Assembly (NCBI RefSeq): GCF_001282115.1
Contig: NZ_LJBR01000366.1
Coordinates: 1 to 39,721 of the forward strand
Source: Streptomyces sp. NRRL B-24085
GTDB taxonomy: Bacteria; Actinomycetota; Actinomycetes; Streptomycetales; Streptomycetaceae
Length of the DNA stretch: 39,721 nucleotides
Direction of reading: 5' to 3'
The translations under genes were made by a program, and so were the position numbers. Positions 23,554 through 32,182 of this stretch are shown here, one piece after another (the first letter of the stretch is position 1; the number at the start of each line of letters is the position of its first letter). The notes under the pieces were generated by a model, which did no database searches, was not told the origin of the DNA, and saw only the letters and a program-made list of their open reading frames with translations.

Positions 23554-24354
23554 CTAGTGAGGTCCGTGCGGTGCGAACTCCGTACCGCACGGACCCGCCC
23601 CCTCGCTCTCCGCCAGGGCCACCCGCTCGCCGTTCATCGACAACGTCCGGTAGTAGTGCCCGATCCGCTCGGTGGAGGCGCCCACGTAGTGCCCGATGAA
23701 CGAGCGCCGGAACCGGTCGGCGGTGCGGTTCGGCCGGGATCCGTGCACCAGGCTGCCGTTGAAGAACAGGACGTCCCCCGGAGCCATGTCGACGGGAACC
23801 GGCGCGAGCCCCGGCGGCGGTGGCACGTACTCCCGCGCGAACGACACCTCGGAGTCCGCGAGTTCGGGGCAGAACAGGTCCATCCGGTGCGTGCCCGGGA
23901 CGACTTCGAGACCGCCGTTGTCCCGGTCGATCACATCGCAGGCCACCCAGGCCGCGACACACGTGCCCGGCTCGGCCCGCAGATAGAAGTTGTCCTGGTG
24001 CAGCGCCTGCCCGCGCGCCCCCGGCGGCTTGAAGTAGAACATGCTCTGCGCGGCCAGCACCTCCTCCCCGAGCAGCGTCTCCAGCACCTCCCGCAGTCGC
24101 GCGTCCAGCAGGAACCGCCGCGCGAGGTCGCTGATCTCGTGCGGCTGCATCACGCGCGGATACCTCCGCAGCGGATCAGCCGACTCACCCCGCGCGCTCG
24201 GCTCGAAGTGCCCCGGCACCGGCCCCCCGGCGTGCAGGGCCGTGAACGCGGCGCACAGCCGGTCGATCTCCTCGCGCGCGAACAGCCCCCGGGCGACCGT
24301 GAAGCCGTCCTCCTGGAACCGCCGGACCCCTGTCGCGATGCCTGTGACTGTCAT
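23554..24354 (-). CDS. Phytanoyl-CoA dioxygenase (PhyH)-like 2OG-Fe(II) oxygenase
   Basis: The 266-residue protein is a non-heme iron oxygenase using 2-oxoglutarate. Iron ligands fit LHQDNFYL (His-x-Asp) and LVHGSRPN (distal His), and the Arg of the latter segment would bind 2OG. The start ATG 24354 has GAGGAGGGG upstream; a longer frame to 24384 is less likely. The 3' end holds a terminator-like hairpin. It is divergent from an AraC regulator across about 70 bases, so the pair probably forms a small inducible unit. PhyH-like enzymes hydroxylate varied natural products; the substrate is not evident. Confidence 0.93.
   Translation of the reverse strand: MTVTGIATGVRRFQEDGFTVARGLFAREEIDRLCAAFTALHAGGPVPGHFEPSARGESADPLRRYPRVMQPHEISDLARRFLLDARLREVLETLLGEEVLAAQSMFYFKPPGARGQALHQDNFYLRAEPGTCVAAWVACDVIDRDNGGLEVVPGTHRMDLFCPELADSEVSFAREYVPPPPGLAPVPVDMAPGDVLFFNGSLVHGSRPNRTADRFRRSFIGHYVGASTERIGHYYRTLSMNGERVALAESEGAGPCGTEFAPHGPH
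23561..23595. terminator. Bidirectional terminator between AKR and PhyH genes
   Basis: GGTCCGTGCGGT (23561-23572) and ACCGCACGGACC (23584-23595) form a perfect 12-bp stem with an 11-base loop. It lies 20 bases beyond the aldo/keto reductase stop and inside the last codons of the PhyH-like gene, so one hairpin can end transcripts from both sides. Confidence 0.7.
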
Positions 24355-24423
24355 GTGTCCCCTCCTCGGTCTGATGTGTTCCACTCGTCACGCTAGGCCG
24401 CAGCCCGTGCCAGGAGGATGCCC

Positions 24424-25350
24424 GTGACCGCCGACGGATTGCCCGAGACCGCTGCCTCCCATGACCCCGGTCCGCCGCCGGGCCTCGTGGTCGTGGGCCG
24501 CTACGACGAACGCCCGGGGTACGCCGTCCAGCGGCCGCGTGGCGCCGAGAGCTGGCTGTTCACCTGGACGCTGAACGGCCGGGGCACCCTGCGCCAGGGA
24601 CGGAGCGAGACCGGTGCGGGCGCCGGCGACCTGGTGGTGCTCGCTCCCGGCACCCCGCACCGCTACGGCGTCCAACAGGGCGCAGACCACTGGGAGTTCT
24701 GGTGGGCGCACTGCGGAGCCCGGCCGTCCTGGACCGCCTGGCTGGGACCGCACGGCAGGGGAGACGGGCTGTACGTCGTCACCCCGGAGCCCGCCGGCGC
24801 CGGCTCGCACGCCCGTATCGAGGCGGCCTTCCGCCGGATGCTCGCCGACGCCCGCTGGACGGGCACCGGCACCCCGCCCGACACCGCCCCGCCCGACGAC
24901 CGGGTGGCCGTCGCCGTGGCCCACGGCACCACGGCCCGCGAACTCGCCCTGTGCGCACTGGAGGAGGTCGTGCTGCTCACCGCCGGAGCCGCGCGCGGGA
25001 CGCGGTCCGGGACCGGCGTCGACCCCCGTGTCCAGCGCGCCCAGGAGCTGATCGCCGCCGACCCCGGTGCCCCGCACACCGTCCGGTCGCTCGCCGCCGA
25101 GGTCTCGCTCTCCCCGTCCCGGTTCGCCCACCTCTTCACCGGGCAGCTCGGCCGCTCACCCATGCGCGCGCTCCGCGAGGCGCGGTTGCAGCACGCCGCC
25201 CGGCTGCTGGAGAGCACCGACCTGTCCGTGGAACGCGTCGCGGCCGCCTCCGGCTTCGCCAGCCCCTTCCACTTCAACCGTGTCTTCCGTGACCGCTACG
25301 GCACTCCGCCGGGTGCCTACCGGGCGGGCTCCCCAATGGTTGGGGCATGA
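24424..25350 (+). CDS. AraC family transcriptional regulator
   Basis: A 308-residue AraC/XylS regulator. An N-terminal cupin-like sensor domain (about 20-110, with GAGDLVVLAPGTPHRYGVQ) is followed by a C-terminal pair of helix-turn-helix motifs (RSLAAEVSLSPSRFAHLFTG and VERVAAASGFASPFHFNRVF). The GTG at 24424 is preferred because AGGAGG lies six bases upstream; an ATG at 24418 would be directly adjacent to it. It is divergent from the PhyH-like gene, which it probably activates in response to a small molecule such as a sugar. Confidence 0.92.
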   Translation: MTADGLPETAASHDPGPPPGLVVVGRYDERPGYAVQRPRGAESWLFTWTLNGRGTLRQGRSETGAGAGDLVVLAPGTPHRYGVQQGADHWEFWWAHCGARPSWTAWLGPHGRGDGLYVVTPEPAGAGSHARIEAAFRRMLADARWTGTGTPPDTAPPDDRVAVAVAHGTTARELALCALEEVVLLTAGAARGTRSGTGVDPRVQRAQELIAADPGAPHTVRSLAAEVSLSPSRFAHLFTGQLGRSPMRALREARLQHAARLLESTDLSVERVAAASGFASPFHFNRVFRDRYGTPPGAYRAGSPMVGA

Positions 25351-25398
25351 CATCACCGGGCGCCCGGACATGCTGTGTAGTGGACGTTCAATGGTTGT

Positions 25399-25431
25399 CT
25401 GGATCTCGTCAGGGAGTTGACTGGATCTCGT
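25399..25431. repeat. 11-bp direct repeat, 22-bp phase
   Basis: CTGGATCTCGT occurs at 25399-25409 and 25421-25431, start-to-start 22 bases, i.e. two helical turns. It lies in the 366-base gap between the AraC gene and the sigma/lectin fusion gene. Direct repeats in helical phase are typical binding sites for AraC-type or other monomer-pairing regulators. Otherwise this gap holds a TTGACA (25478-25483) without a clear -10 and the shared element below. Confidence 0.6.
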
Positions 25432-25532
25432 TTCCCATTGCCGAATCCCAAGAACCGCAAACCGCGGGGCCCCGGTGTTGACAAAACGTCTATCTATGCC
25501 GGGCCAACGGGAGGCGTAAAAGCGCGAGATCA

Positions 25533-25564
25533 CTTGTTGGGCGTCCCTGACCTGTGCAAAGGTG
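25533..25564 (+). promoter_or_regulatory. Element shared with the right-edge gene leader, copy A
   Basis: This 32-base segment, with core TGACCTGTGCAA, matches 39498-39529 at 27 of 32 positions. It ends 152 bases before the start of the sigma/lectin fusion gene; copy B ends 176 bases before the right-edge start. Both are followed by a CCTGTGTG. The binding factor, or the promoter it represents, is unknown. Confidence 0.6.
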
Positions 25565-25716
25565 TGCCTTGTCAGCGCACGGACAATGCAAATTCCTCCT
25601 GTGTGCACGTGACCCCCGCCGTACGCCCTTCATGCTTCAAAAGAGCTGTCCCAGGCGGACGAACCCATTGGTATGGACTTATGCAACGCAGCATGCCCTC
25701 GGGAGGAAATGCCGCC

Positions 25717-27636
25717 GTGAAAGACGCAGGACTGTCGAATTCCCCGTCTCCGGTTCGCCCGTACGACGTCACGGACGAGCAACTGAGCGCCGAGCTCAAG
25801 AAGTGGAGCGGCACGACGCCGGCCCTGCAGCCCGTCGGTGAACTCCTCGACCGGCACTGGGAAGCCGCCTTCGCCTACGCGCGGCTGTGCACCGACGGTC
25901 CCCGCCCCGCGGGCATGCTCACCACGGCAGCGTTCACCCGCCTCTTCGGCGAGTCCCTGCGCCAGACCGGGCCGACCGCCGCCTGGCGGCCCCATCTGCT
26001 CGTCACCGTCCGCCGGATCGCGGCCGAGTGGGACGCCGACGGCCGGCGGGAGATGCTCCACCCCGAGCTGAGAACCGGGGCGGGCGGCGACCGCGCCGCG
26101 GCCCGGCTGCTGCCTCCCGCCGAGCGGCGCCTGCTGTCCGGTGCCTTCCAGCGCCTGCCGCAGTCCGCCCGCTGCCTGCTGTGGCACACCGAGGTCGAGG
26201 CCGAGCCGATCTCCGTCCCCGCGGGCCTCCTCGGCCTGGACGAGGAGGACGCCCGCATCGAACTCCGCCGGGCCCGCGAGCGGCTGCGCGAGGAGTGCCT
26301 CCAGGTCCACCGCGAACTCGCCCCCGAGCAGGAGTGCCGGCACTATCTGCGCCTGCTCGACGTGACCTACCGGCGCGGCGGCGTCGACGTCGACCCCGAT
26401 CTGCGCGCGCACCTGGAGCGGTGCAGGCACTGCATGCACACCGCGGACCAACTGCACCAGTTCAACGGGCAGCTCGGGCTCGCCCTCGCCGAGGCCGTGC
26501 TCGGCTGGGCTGCCGCCGCCTACGTCCAGTCGCGGCTGACCGTCGACGACCCGGGAGCGGCGCGGGAGGCCCGGCGGCACGCTCCGGCGAGGCCGTTCGT
26601 GGCCGAGGACTTCGCGGCCCCGATGTCCCTTGCCGAACCGGGCCGGGACACCGCGGCAGCCGGCCCCGTTCCCGTCGACCCGGCGGCCACCGCTGCCGGC
26701 CCCCGCACCCGCTCCGCGTCCCGCCGCTCGGCCCACAAGGCCGCCCGCCGCGCCTCCCGCCGCAACCTCGCCGTCGCCGTCCTGACGGTGAGCGGGCTCG
26801 TCGTGCTTCCCCTGGTCATGTGGTCCTCGTTCCGCTCCGACGGCGACGGCCCCGTCGACGCCGCCCCCTCCGAGGCGCCGGGCTCCGACGCGGCCTCCTC
26901 GACCAGCGACCCGTCGAAGGCCGGGGCGAGCGAGGCACGCCAGGGAGACCTGCGCGGCCGTCTGCACAACGTCGAGTCCGGGCTGTGCGTCGACGTCGTC
27001 GGCGGGAAGCTCGCCCGGGGTGCCGAGACCGAACTGGCCGCGTGCTCCGGGGCCGAGGGCCAGCAGTGGTCGTACGAGGCCGACGGACTGCTGCGCAGCG
27101 GCTCCGACCCGGACCTGTGCCTCGACTCCCGCCTCGGGTTCTCGGTACGGCTCGCGACCTGCACGGGGGCGAGTGCGCCCGACGCCAAGGACATCCGCTA
27201 CGACTTCACCCTCCAGGGCACCCTCGTACCGCGCTGGAACCAGGACCTGGCCCTGGCCCCCGCGGCCACGGACGGGTCCGGCGCGCTGGTCCTGAAGAAC
27301 CGCGAGGACGGCCCCGCCCAGCGCTGGGTGTTCGACACCTCGACTGCCGACCCCCAGATGGCGGCGGTCAACTGGGACGAGGACAGCAGCCCCACCCCCA
27401 CTCCGAAGTCCGCCCCCGTGCCCTCCAGGACGCCGAGGCCGACCCCGAAGGCGACCGCCGCACCGACGGCCACGCCGACCCCGTCGAGCAGCCCGTCCCC
27501 CGGCGACGACTGCTCCAACAACCCCTACTACTGCTCGTGGGGTGACCGGAGCGGTGGCGGATCCGGCGGCCATGGCGGTGGATACGGGTACGGCGGTGGT
27601 TACGGGTACGGAGGCGGCTACGGGGGCGGGCGCTGA
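25717..27636 (+). CDS. Fused ECF sigma-like / zinc-finger / membrane / ricin lectin protein
   Basis: A 639-residue multidomain protein. Residues about 20-120 resemble ECF region 2 weakly. Residues about 131-205 match region 4 (LPPAERRLLSGAFQRLPQSARCLLWHTEVE, shown in part, then RRARERLREECLQVH). A zinc-finger-like HLERCRHC (about 228-235) resembles the His-x3-Cys-x2-Cys of ZAS anti-sigma domains. One transmembrane helix lies at about 350-370. Outside there are a ricin B lectin domain (about 412-538), a Pro/Thr-rich linker, a Cys pair, and a Gly/Tyr tail (YGYGGGYGYGGGYGGGR). GTG 25717 has GGGAGGA nine bases upstream. It resembles the ECF groups with long C-terminal extensions and may couple sugar or wall sensing to transcription; this is inference. 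Confidence 0.85.
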   Translation: MKDAGLSNSPSPVRPYDVTDEQLSAELKKWSGTTPALQPVGELLDRHWEAAFAYARLCTDGPRPAGMLTTAAFTRLFGESLRQTGPTAAWRPHLLVTVRRIAAEWDADGRREMLHPELRTGAGGDRAAARLLPPAERRLLSGAFQRLPQSARCLLWHTEVEAEPISVPAGLLGLDEEDARIELRRARERLREECLQVHRELAPEQECRHYLRLLDVTYRRGGVDVDPDLRAHLERCRHCMHTADQLHQFNGQLGLALAEAVLGWAAAAYVQSRLTVDDPGAAREARRHAPARPFVAEDFAAPMSLAEPGRDTAAAGPVPVDPAATAAGPRTRSASRRSAHKAARRASRRNLAVAVLTVSGLVVLPLVMWSSFRSDGDGPVDAAPSEAPGSDAASSTSDPSKAGASEARQGDLRGRLHNVESGLCVDVVGGKLARGAETELAACSGAEGQQWSYEADGLLRSGSDPDLCLDSRLGFSVRLATCTGASAPDAKDIRYDFTLQGTLVPRWNQDLALAPAATDGSGALVLKNREDGPAQRWVFDTSTADPQMAAVNWDEDSSPTPTPKSAPVPSRTPRPTPKATAAPTATPTPSSSPSPGDDCSNNPYYCSWGDRSGGGSGGHGGGYGYGGGYGYGGGYGGGR

Positions 27637-27642
27637 CCCCGC

Positions 27643-28899
27643 TCAGGTTCCGACGAGCTGGAGCGAGCCCCACAGGGCCGCCACCGACGCGGCCAGCGCG
27701 GTCGGTACGGTCAGCAGGCCGAGCCGGGTGAACTCGCCGAGGCCGACCTCGTGGCCGTCGCGGTGCAGGATGCGCCGCCACAGCAGTGTGGCCAGGGACC
27801 CGGCGTAGGTGAGGTTCGGGCCGATGTTCACCCCGAGCAGCACCGCGAGGACCGCGCCCGGCCCGGCCGCGGCGGTGAGCGGCAGCAGGACCAGGACCGC
27901 GGGCAGATTGTTGATCAGGTTCGCCAGCACGGCGGCCAGCGCGGCGATCCCCAGCAGCGCGAGGAGCCCCGTCCCGTCGGGCAGGACGTGGCGCAGGGCG
28001 TCCGCGAGGCCGTTGTCGACGACCGCGCGCACCACGATGCCGAGGGCGAGCACGAACGCCAGGAAGGCGGGTGCCGCCGCCCGCAGCACCGACACCGGGC
28101 CGGCCTTCCTCCGGACGAGCGCGCGGCCCGCGAGCACCAGGGCCCCCGCGCACGCGACCCAGGCGGGGTCCACGCCGAAGGCGGAGGCCACCACGAACCC
28201 GGCCAGCGTGCAGCCGACGGTGACCAGCGCGAACAGCGGCAGCGCGGGCTCCTCGGACGGCTCGGGGGAGTGGTCGACGACGGTGAGGTCGGTCTCGAAG
28301 AACCGCCGGAACACCACGTACTCGACGGCGATCGCCGCCAGCCAGGGCAACGTCATCAGCAGCGCGAACCGGGTGAAGCTCACCCCGCTCGCCTCGAAGG
28401 CCAGCAGATTGGTGAGGTTCGACACCGGCAGCAGCAGCGAGGCCGTGTTCGACAGGTGCGCGCACGCGTACACGTGCGGCTTCGCACGGGCCCCCATCCG
28501 GGAGGCCGTGACCAGCACCACCGGCGTCAGGAGCACCACGGTGGCGTCCAGGCTGAGCACCGCGGTGATCGCCGACGCCAGCCCGAACACACCGGTCAGC
28601 AGCCGCCCGGGCGAGCCCGCCGACCGCCGGGCCAGCCAGGCCCCGCAGGCCTGGAACAGCCCCTCGACGTCACAGAAGTGGGCGAGCACCAGGACCGCGG
28701 CCAGGAAGCCGACCACCGGCCCCAGCCGCTCGGCCTCCGCCCACGCGTGCTCCGGGGTGATCGCCCCGGTCAGGACCACGAGCCCCGCCGCGGGGACCGC
28801 GACCACGGCCTCCGGCAGGCCCAGGGGACGCAGAACCGCCCACACGAGTACGGCTACGAGAAGGGCGACGGACAGGGTTTCGGCGAGCGGGGTGTTCAG
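27643..28899 (-). CDS. ArsB/NhaD-type (SLC13-like) ion transporter
   Basis: The polytopic protein of about 418 residues has roughly ten to eleven hydrophobic helices. Conserved segments include LSLDATVVLLTPVVLV, HLSNTASLLLPVSNLTNLLAF and LANLINNLPAVLVLLPL with GVNIGPNLTYAGSLATLLW, the two re-entrant loop regions of the ArsB/NhaD family. Members export arsenite or exchange Na+ and H+. No arsR or arsC is nearby, so arsenite export is only one option. A CTG start at 28899 (after GAAGGA) matches the family N-terminus; a TTG at 28968 gives 23 more residues. It converges on the sigma/lectin gene six bases away. Confidence 0.85.
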   Translation of the reverse strand: MNTPLAETLSVALLVAVLVWAVLRPLGLPEAVVAVPAAGLVVLTGAITPEHAWAEAERLGPVVGFLAAVLVLAHFCDVEGLFQACGAWLARRSAGSPGRLLTGVFGLASAITAVLSLDATVVLLTPVVLVTASRMGARAKPHVYACAHLSNTASLLLPVSNLTNLLAFEASGVSFTRFALLMTLPWLAAIAVEYVVFRRFFETDLTVVDHSPEPSEEPALPLFALVTVGCTLAGFVVASAFGVDPAWVACAGALVLAGRALVRRKAGPVSVLRAAAPAFLAFVLALGIVVRAVVDNGLADALRHVLPDGTGLLALLGIAALAAVLANLINNLPAVLVLLPLTAAAGPGAVLAVLLGVNIGPNLTYAGSLATLLWRRILHRDGHEVGLGEFTRLGLLTVPTALAASVAALWGSLQLVGT

Positions 28900-28987
28900 G
28901 GTGGTTCCTTCGAAGGGCGGACAGACCGTGCCCGGACATGAAACCAGGCCCGGGTAAGAACCCTCCAAACGTCCCCGGCCTGGGCCG

Positions 28988-29662
28988 TCAGGCGCCGGTG
29001 CCCGGGCTGAAGGGGATGAGCCGGACCGACGCCTCGTTGCCGGACACCGGGACCTCGCCGCCCTTCCAGGCCACCTTCAGCGGGTCCTCCTCGTCCGGCG
29101 GGGTCACCAGCAGGGCGGCGGGGGTGGCCGTGCCCGCCCCGCTGACCTCGGGGTTCGCGAAGGACAGTCCGGCCCAGGCGCTCTGGCCCGGCGCCAGTCG
29201 CACGGTCTGCGGACCGGTGGCGGAGCGCTCGGGGTCCGGGCCGAGCTGCCTGCCGGACGCGTCGACGAAGGCGGTGCCCGGATAGCCGTACAGGGTGCAG
29301 GTACGGCTCGACCTGTTCGTCAGCACGACCGGGAAGTTCTCCTGCCCGGCGCCGGGGTTGTTGCGGCCGACGGACGCGCTGAGCTCGGCGGTGTGGCAGC
29401 GGGTCCCGCCGGCCGGGGACGGCGTCGCGGACGGGGTCAGGGAGTTGCTCACCGCGTCGGTGGGGACGCCGCTCGGCGCGCCGCTCGCGTCCTGCGAGGC
29501 GGACGGCGCCGTGGAGTCGGTCGCGGGTGCCGCCGTGCCCGGCTCCGTACGGGAGCCGTCCGCCGTGCCGTCGCCGCTGCCGCAGCCCGCCAGCAGACCG
29601 AGCACCGCGACCGGACCCGCGAGCAGTGCCGCCCGCCGCACACCCAGGGACCTGTTCGTCAT
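28988..29662 (-). CDS. DUF4232 lipoprotein
   Basis: A 224-residue secreted lipoprotein. A signal peptide (MTNRSLGVRRAALLAGPVAV then LGLLAGC) ends in a lipobox with Cys27. A Ser/Thr/Ala/Pro-rich linker (about 30-90) leads to the DUF4232 domain (about 95-223), with RCHTAELSASVG and NRSSRTCTLYGYPG. The function of this surface domain is unknown. GGAG lies before the ATG at 29662; the frame is open further upstream without merit. It is on the same strand as the PP2C phosphatase gene, 111 bases downstream of its stop, and the transporter gene follows. Confidence 0.9.
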   Translation of the reverse strand: MTNRSLGVRRAALLAGPVAVLGLLAGCGSGDGTADGSRTEPGTAAPATDSTAPSASQDASGAPSGVPTDAVSNSLTPSATPSPAGGTRCHTAELSASVGRNNPGAGQENFPVVLTNRSSRTCTLYGYPGTAFVDASGRQLGPDPERSATGPQTVRLAPGQSAWAGLSFANPEVSGAGTATPAALLVTPPDEEDPLKVAWKGGEVPVSGNEASVRLIPFSPGTGA

Positions 29663-29773
29663 GTCTCCACACTCCCGCGGATTCCGCGCACGCGCCCGTA
29701 CGGCGCCTTGTGCCCCGTCAGCGAGGCCCCGATGCGGCGCGGCCCGGAAAAGTTCGCTCACCGTTCCGAACGC

Positions 29774-32155
29774 TCACTCCAGGTCGAGGAGCCCGATCTC
29801 CGCCCAGATCGTCTTGCCGTCGGCCGTGTGGCGGCTGCCCCAGCGCTGGGTGAGCTGAGCCACCAGGAGCAGTCCCCGGCCGCCCTCGTCCCACGTCTTG
29901 GCGCGCCGCAGATGGGGCGCGGTGTGGTTGGTGTCGGAGACCTCGCAGATCAGCGTGGCCGCGTCATGGATGAGACGCAGCCGGATGGGACGGGCGCCGT
30001 ACCGGATCGCGTTGGTCACCAGCTCGCTCGTCACCAGCTCGGCCGTGAACGAGGCCTCGCTCAGGTCCCAGCGGGCGAGCTGCTCCACGACCTGCTTGCG
30101 GACGGGCGCCACCAGCGACGGGTCGGCGGGGATGTCCCAGGTCGCCACCTGGGAGGCGGGCAGCCCCAGGGTGCGCGCCAGCAGCAGGGCCACGTCGTCC
30201 GTGGAGCCGCCGGCCGGGAGCAGTGCGTGCAGCACCCGGTCGCAGCTCTCCTCCAGGGAGTCGGAGGGCACGGCCAGGGTCTCGCACAGCAGCGCGCGGC
30301 CGGCGTCCTCGTCCCGCTCCCGGGACTCGATCAGCCCGTCCGTGAACAGGGACAGCACGGTCCCCTCCGGCAGCGCCAGCTCGGCGGACTCGAACGGCAG
30401 CCCGCCCAGGCCCAGCGGCGGCCCCGCGGGCAGGTCCACCAGGCGCGCCTCACCGCCCGGGGTCAGCATCACGGGCGCGGGGTGCCCGGCCCGGGCCAGC
30501 GTGCAGCGCCGCGACACCGGGTCGTACACCGCGTACAGACAGGTCGCCCCGACCTCACCGGGGCTGCCCTCGCCGCCGGCCTCCGCGGACAGCCGTACGA
30601 CGAGGTCGTCGAGGTGGGTGAGGAGCTCGTCCGGGGCCAGGTCGATGTCGGCGAGGGTGCGCACGGCGGTGCGCAGCCGCCCCATCGTCGCCGAGGCCTG
30701 GATGCCGTGTCCGACCACGTCCCCGACGACCATCGCGACCCGCATCCCCGACAGCGGGATCACGTCGAACCAGTCGCCGCCCACCCCGGCGCGCGCGGCC
30801 GGGAGATAGCGGGAGGCCGCCTCCACGGCGGCCGTGCGCGGCAGGGATCGGGGCAGCAGACTGCGCTGGAGGGCGAGGGCGGTCTCGCGCTCGCGGGAGA
30901 AGCGGCGGGCGTTGTCGATGCAGACCCCGGCCCGCGCGGTGATCTCCTCGGCCAGCAGCACGTCGTCCGGGGTGAAAGGGTCGGGACGCCGGTAGCGGGT
31001 GAGGACCGCGACCCCGAGGGTCTGGCCGCGGGCCTGGATCGGCACGGACATCGTGGAGTGGATGCCGTACTCCTTCACCCGCTCGCCGCGGGTGGTGTTC
31101 CAGGTGAGCCACCGGTCGAGGCGTCCGGAGGCCACGGTGGCGACGATGGTGCGGCCCGCCGTCAGCGAGTCGGCCTGCGGTGAGGTGACGGGGTACAGCT
31201 CGGTGTGCCCGGGCTTGACCACCGCCATCGGATTGCCGGGGTCCACCGACTGGTGGGCGGCGCGACGCAGCTCGACCGGTGCGGTGAGCGGCGCCGGGGT
31301 CTCGCCCTCCTCGCGCGGGTCCAGCAGGTCGACGCTGACGAAGTCGGCGAGTGCCGGGACGCAGACGTCCGCCAGCTCCTGGGCCGTGCGGGTCACGTCG
31401 AGGGTGGTGCCGATGCGCACACTCGCCTCGTTGACGAGCTGGAGCCGCTCGCGGGCGAGGAAGTTGTCGGTGAAGTCGTGGGCGGCCAGGCAGACGCCCC
31501 GCACCCGGCCCGCCGGGTCGGTGACCGGCGCCATCCGGGCCAGCCAGGCGTGCGCGCGGTCCTCGCCGCCGGTGCGCATGTACGTCTGCACGTCCTTGGG
31601 CCGGCCCGTGGTGAGCACGTGCAGCAGGTGCTCCTCCAGCTCCTCGCTCTGCGGCTTCCCGCCGATCTCGGACAGCCTGAGCCCCTGGATGCGCTTCTCG
31701 GGCAGTCCGATCACGTCGGCCATGGCGTCGTTGACCCGGCGCAGCCGCAGGTGTTCGTCGTACACGGCGACGGCACAGGGCGACTGGGTCAGCACGGCCG
31801 TGCCCAGCGGATCGTCGGGGGAGCGGGGGCCGCCGGGCTCCAGCGGGGTGACCACGAGCCAGTGCCCAGGGCCGCCGTCCGCCGACTTCTGGTGGTGGGC
31901 GAGCAGCCACACCGAGACCGCGGTGCCGTCGCGGTGGCACAGGGTGAGGGTGCCGTCCCAGCGGGCGCCCACGGGCCCGTCGGGCACTTCCCCGCCCCCG
32001 CTGACCAGGAGGTTCACCGCCGGTCTGCCCACGACTTCGGCGGGCGACCAGCCCAGCAGCCGCTGCGCGCCGGCGTTCCAGGCGACCAGCGTGCCGTCCT
32101 CACCGACGACGGCACGAGCCGTCGCCGCGTCGTCGAACGGGTACACGAGGGTCAT
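29774..32155 (-). CDS. PAS/GAF/SpoIIE-type PP2C phosphatase with HATPase domain
   Basis: The 793-residue regulator has, in order, two PAS domains (about 10-110 and 125-240), a GAF domain (about 255-410), an RsbU/SpoIIE PP2C phosphatase (about 425-650) and an anti-sigma-kinase-like HATPase_c domain (about 660-790). PP2C metal ligands are visible in GGDWFDVI, VGDVVGHG, FTDGLIE and STDDVALLL. ATPase boxes are ELVTNAIRYG and DEGGRGLLLVAQL. It would dephosphorylate an anti-sigma antagonist in response to PAS/GAF signals and may also phosphorylate it. A STAS protein is encoded at 6.3-6.7 kb. ATG 32155 follows GGAGTGGCGACG; the frame opens 15 codons earlier. Confidence 0.94.
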   Translation of the reverse strand: MTLVYPFDDAATARAVVGEDGTLVAWNAGAQRLLGWSPAEVVGRPAVNLLVSGGGEVPDGPVGARWDGTLTLCHRDGTAVSVWLLAHHQKSADGGPGHWLVVTPLEPGGPRSPDDPLGTAVLTQSPCAVAVYDEHLRLRRVNDAMADVIGLPEKRIQGLRLSEIGGKPQSEELEEHLLHVLTTGRPKDVQTYMRTGGEDRAHAWLARMAPVTDPAGRVRGVCLAAHDFTDNFLARERLQLVNEASVRIGTTLDVTRTAQELADVCVPALADFVSVDLLDPREEGETPAPLTAPVELRRAAHQSVDPGNPMAVVKPGHTELYPVTSPQADSLTAGRTIVATVASGRLDRWLTWNTTRGERVKEYGIHSTMSVPIQARGQTLGVAVLTRYRRPDPFTPDDVLLAEEITARAGVCIDNARRFSRERETALALQRSLLPRSLPRTAAVEAASRYLPAARAGVGGDWFDVIPLSGMRVAMVVGDVVGHGIQASATMGRLRTAVRTLADIDLAPDELLTHLDDLVVRLSAEAGGEGSPGEVGATCLYAVYDPVSRRCTLARAGHPAPVMLTPGGEARLVDLPAGPPLGLGGLPFESAELALPEGTVLSLFTDGLIESRERDEDAGRALLCETLAVPSDSLEESCDRVLHALLPAGGSTDDVALLLARTLGLPASQVATWDIPADPSLVAPVRKQVVEQLARWDLSEASFTAELVTSELVTNAIRYGARPIRLRLIHDAATLICEVSDTNHTAPHLRRAKTWDEGGRGLLLVAQLTQRWGSRHTADGKTIWAEIGLLDLE

Positions 32156-32182
32156 CGTCGCCACTCCATTGCGCGCACTCTC

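Noticed and set aside
25478..25506. TTGACA as the promoter of the sigma/lectin gene
   Set aside because: No acceptable -10 follows at 16-19 bases.
27643..28899. Arsenic resistance operon
   Set aside because: Only an ArsB/NhaD-type transporter is present; no arsR, arsC or arsenite ATPase nearby.
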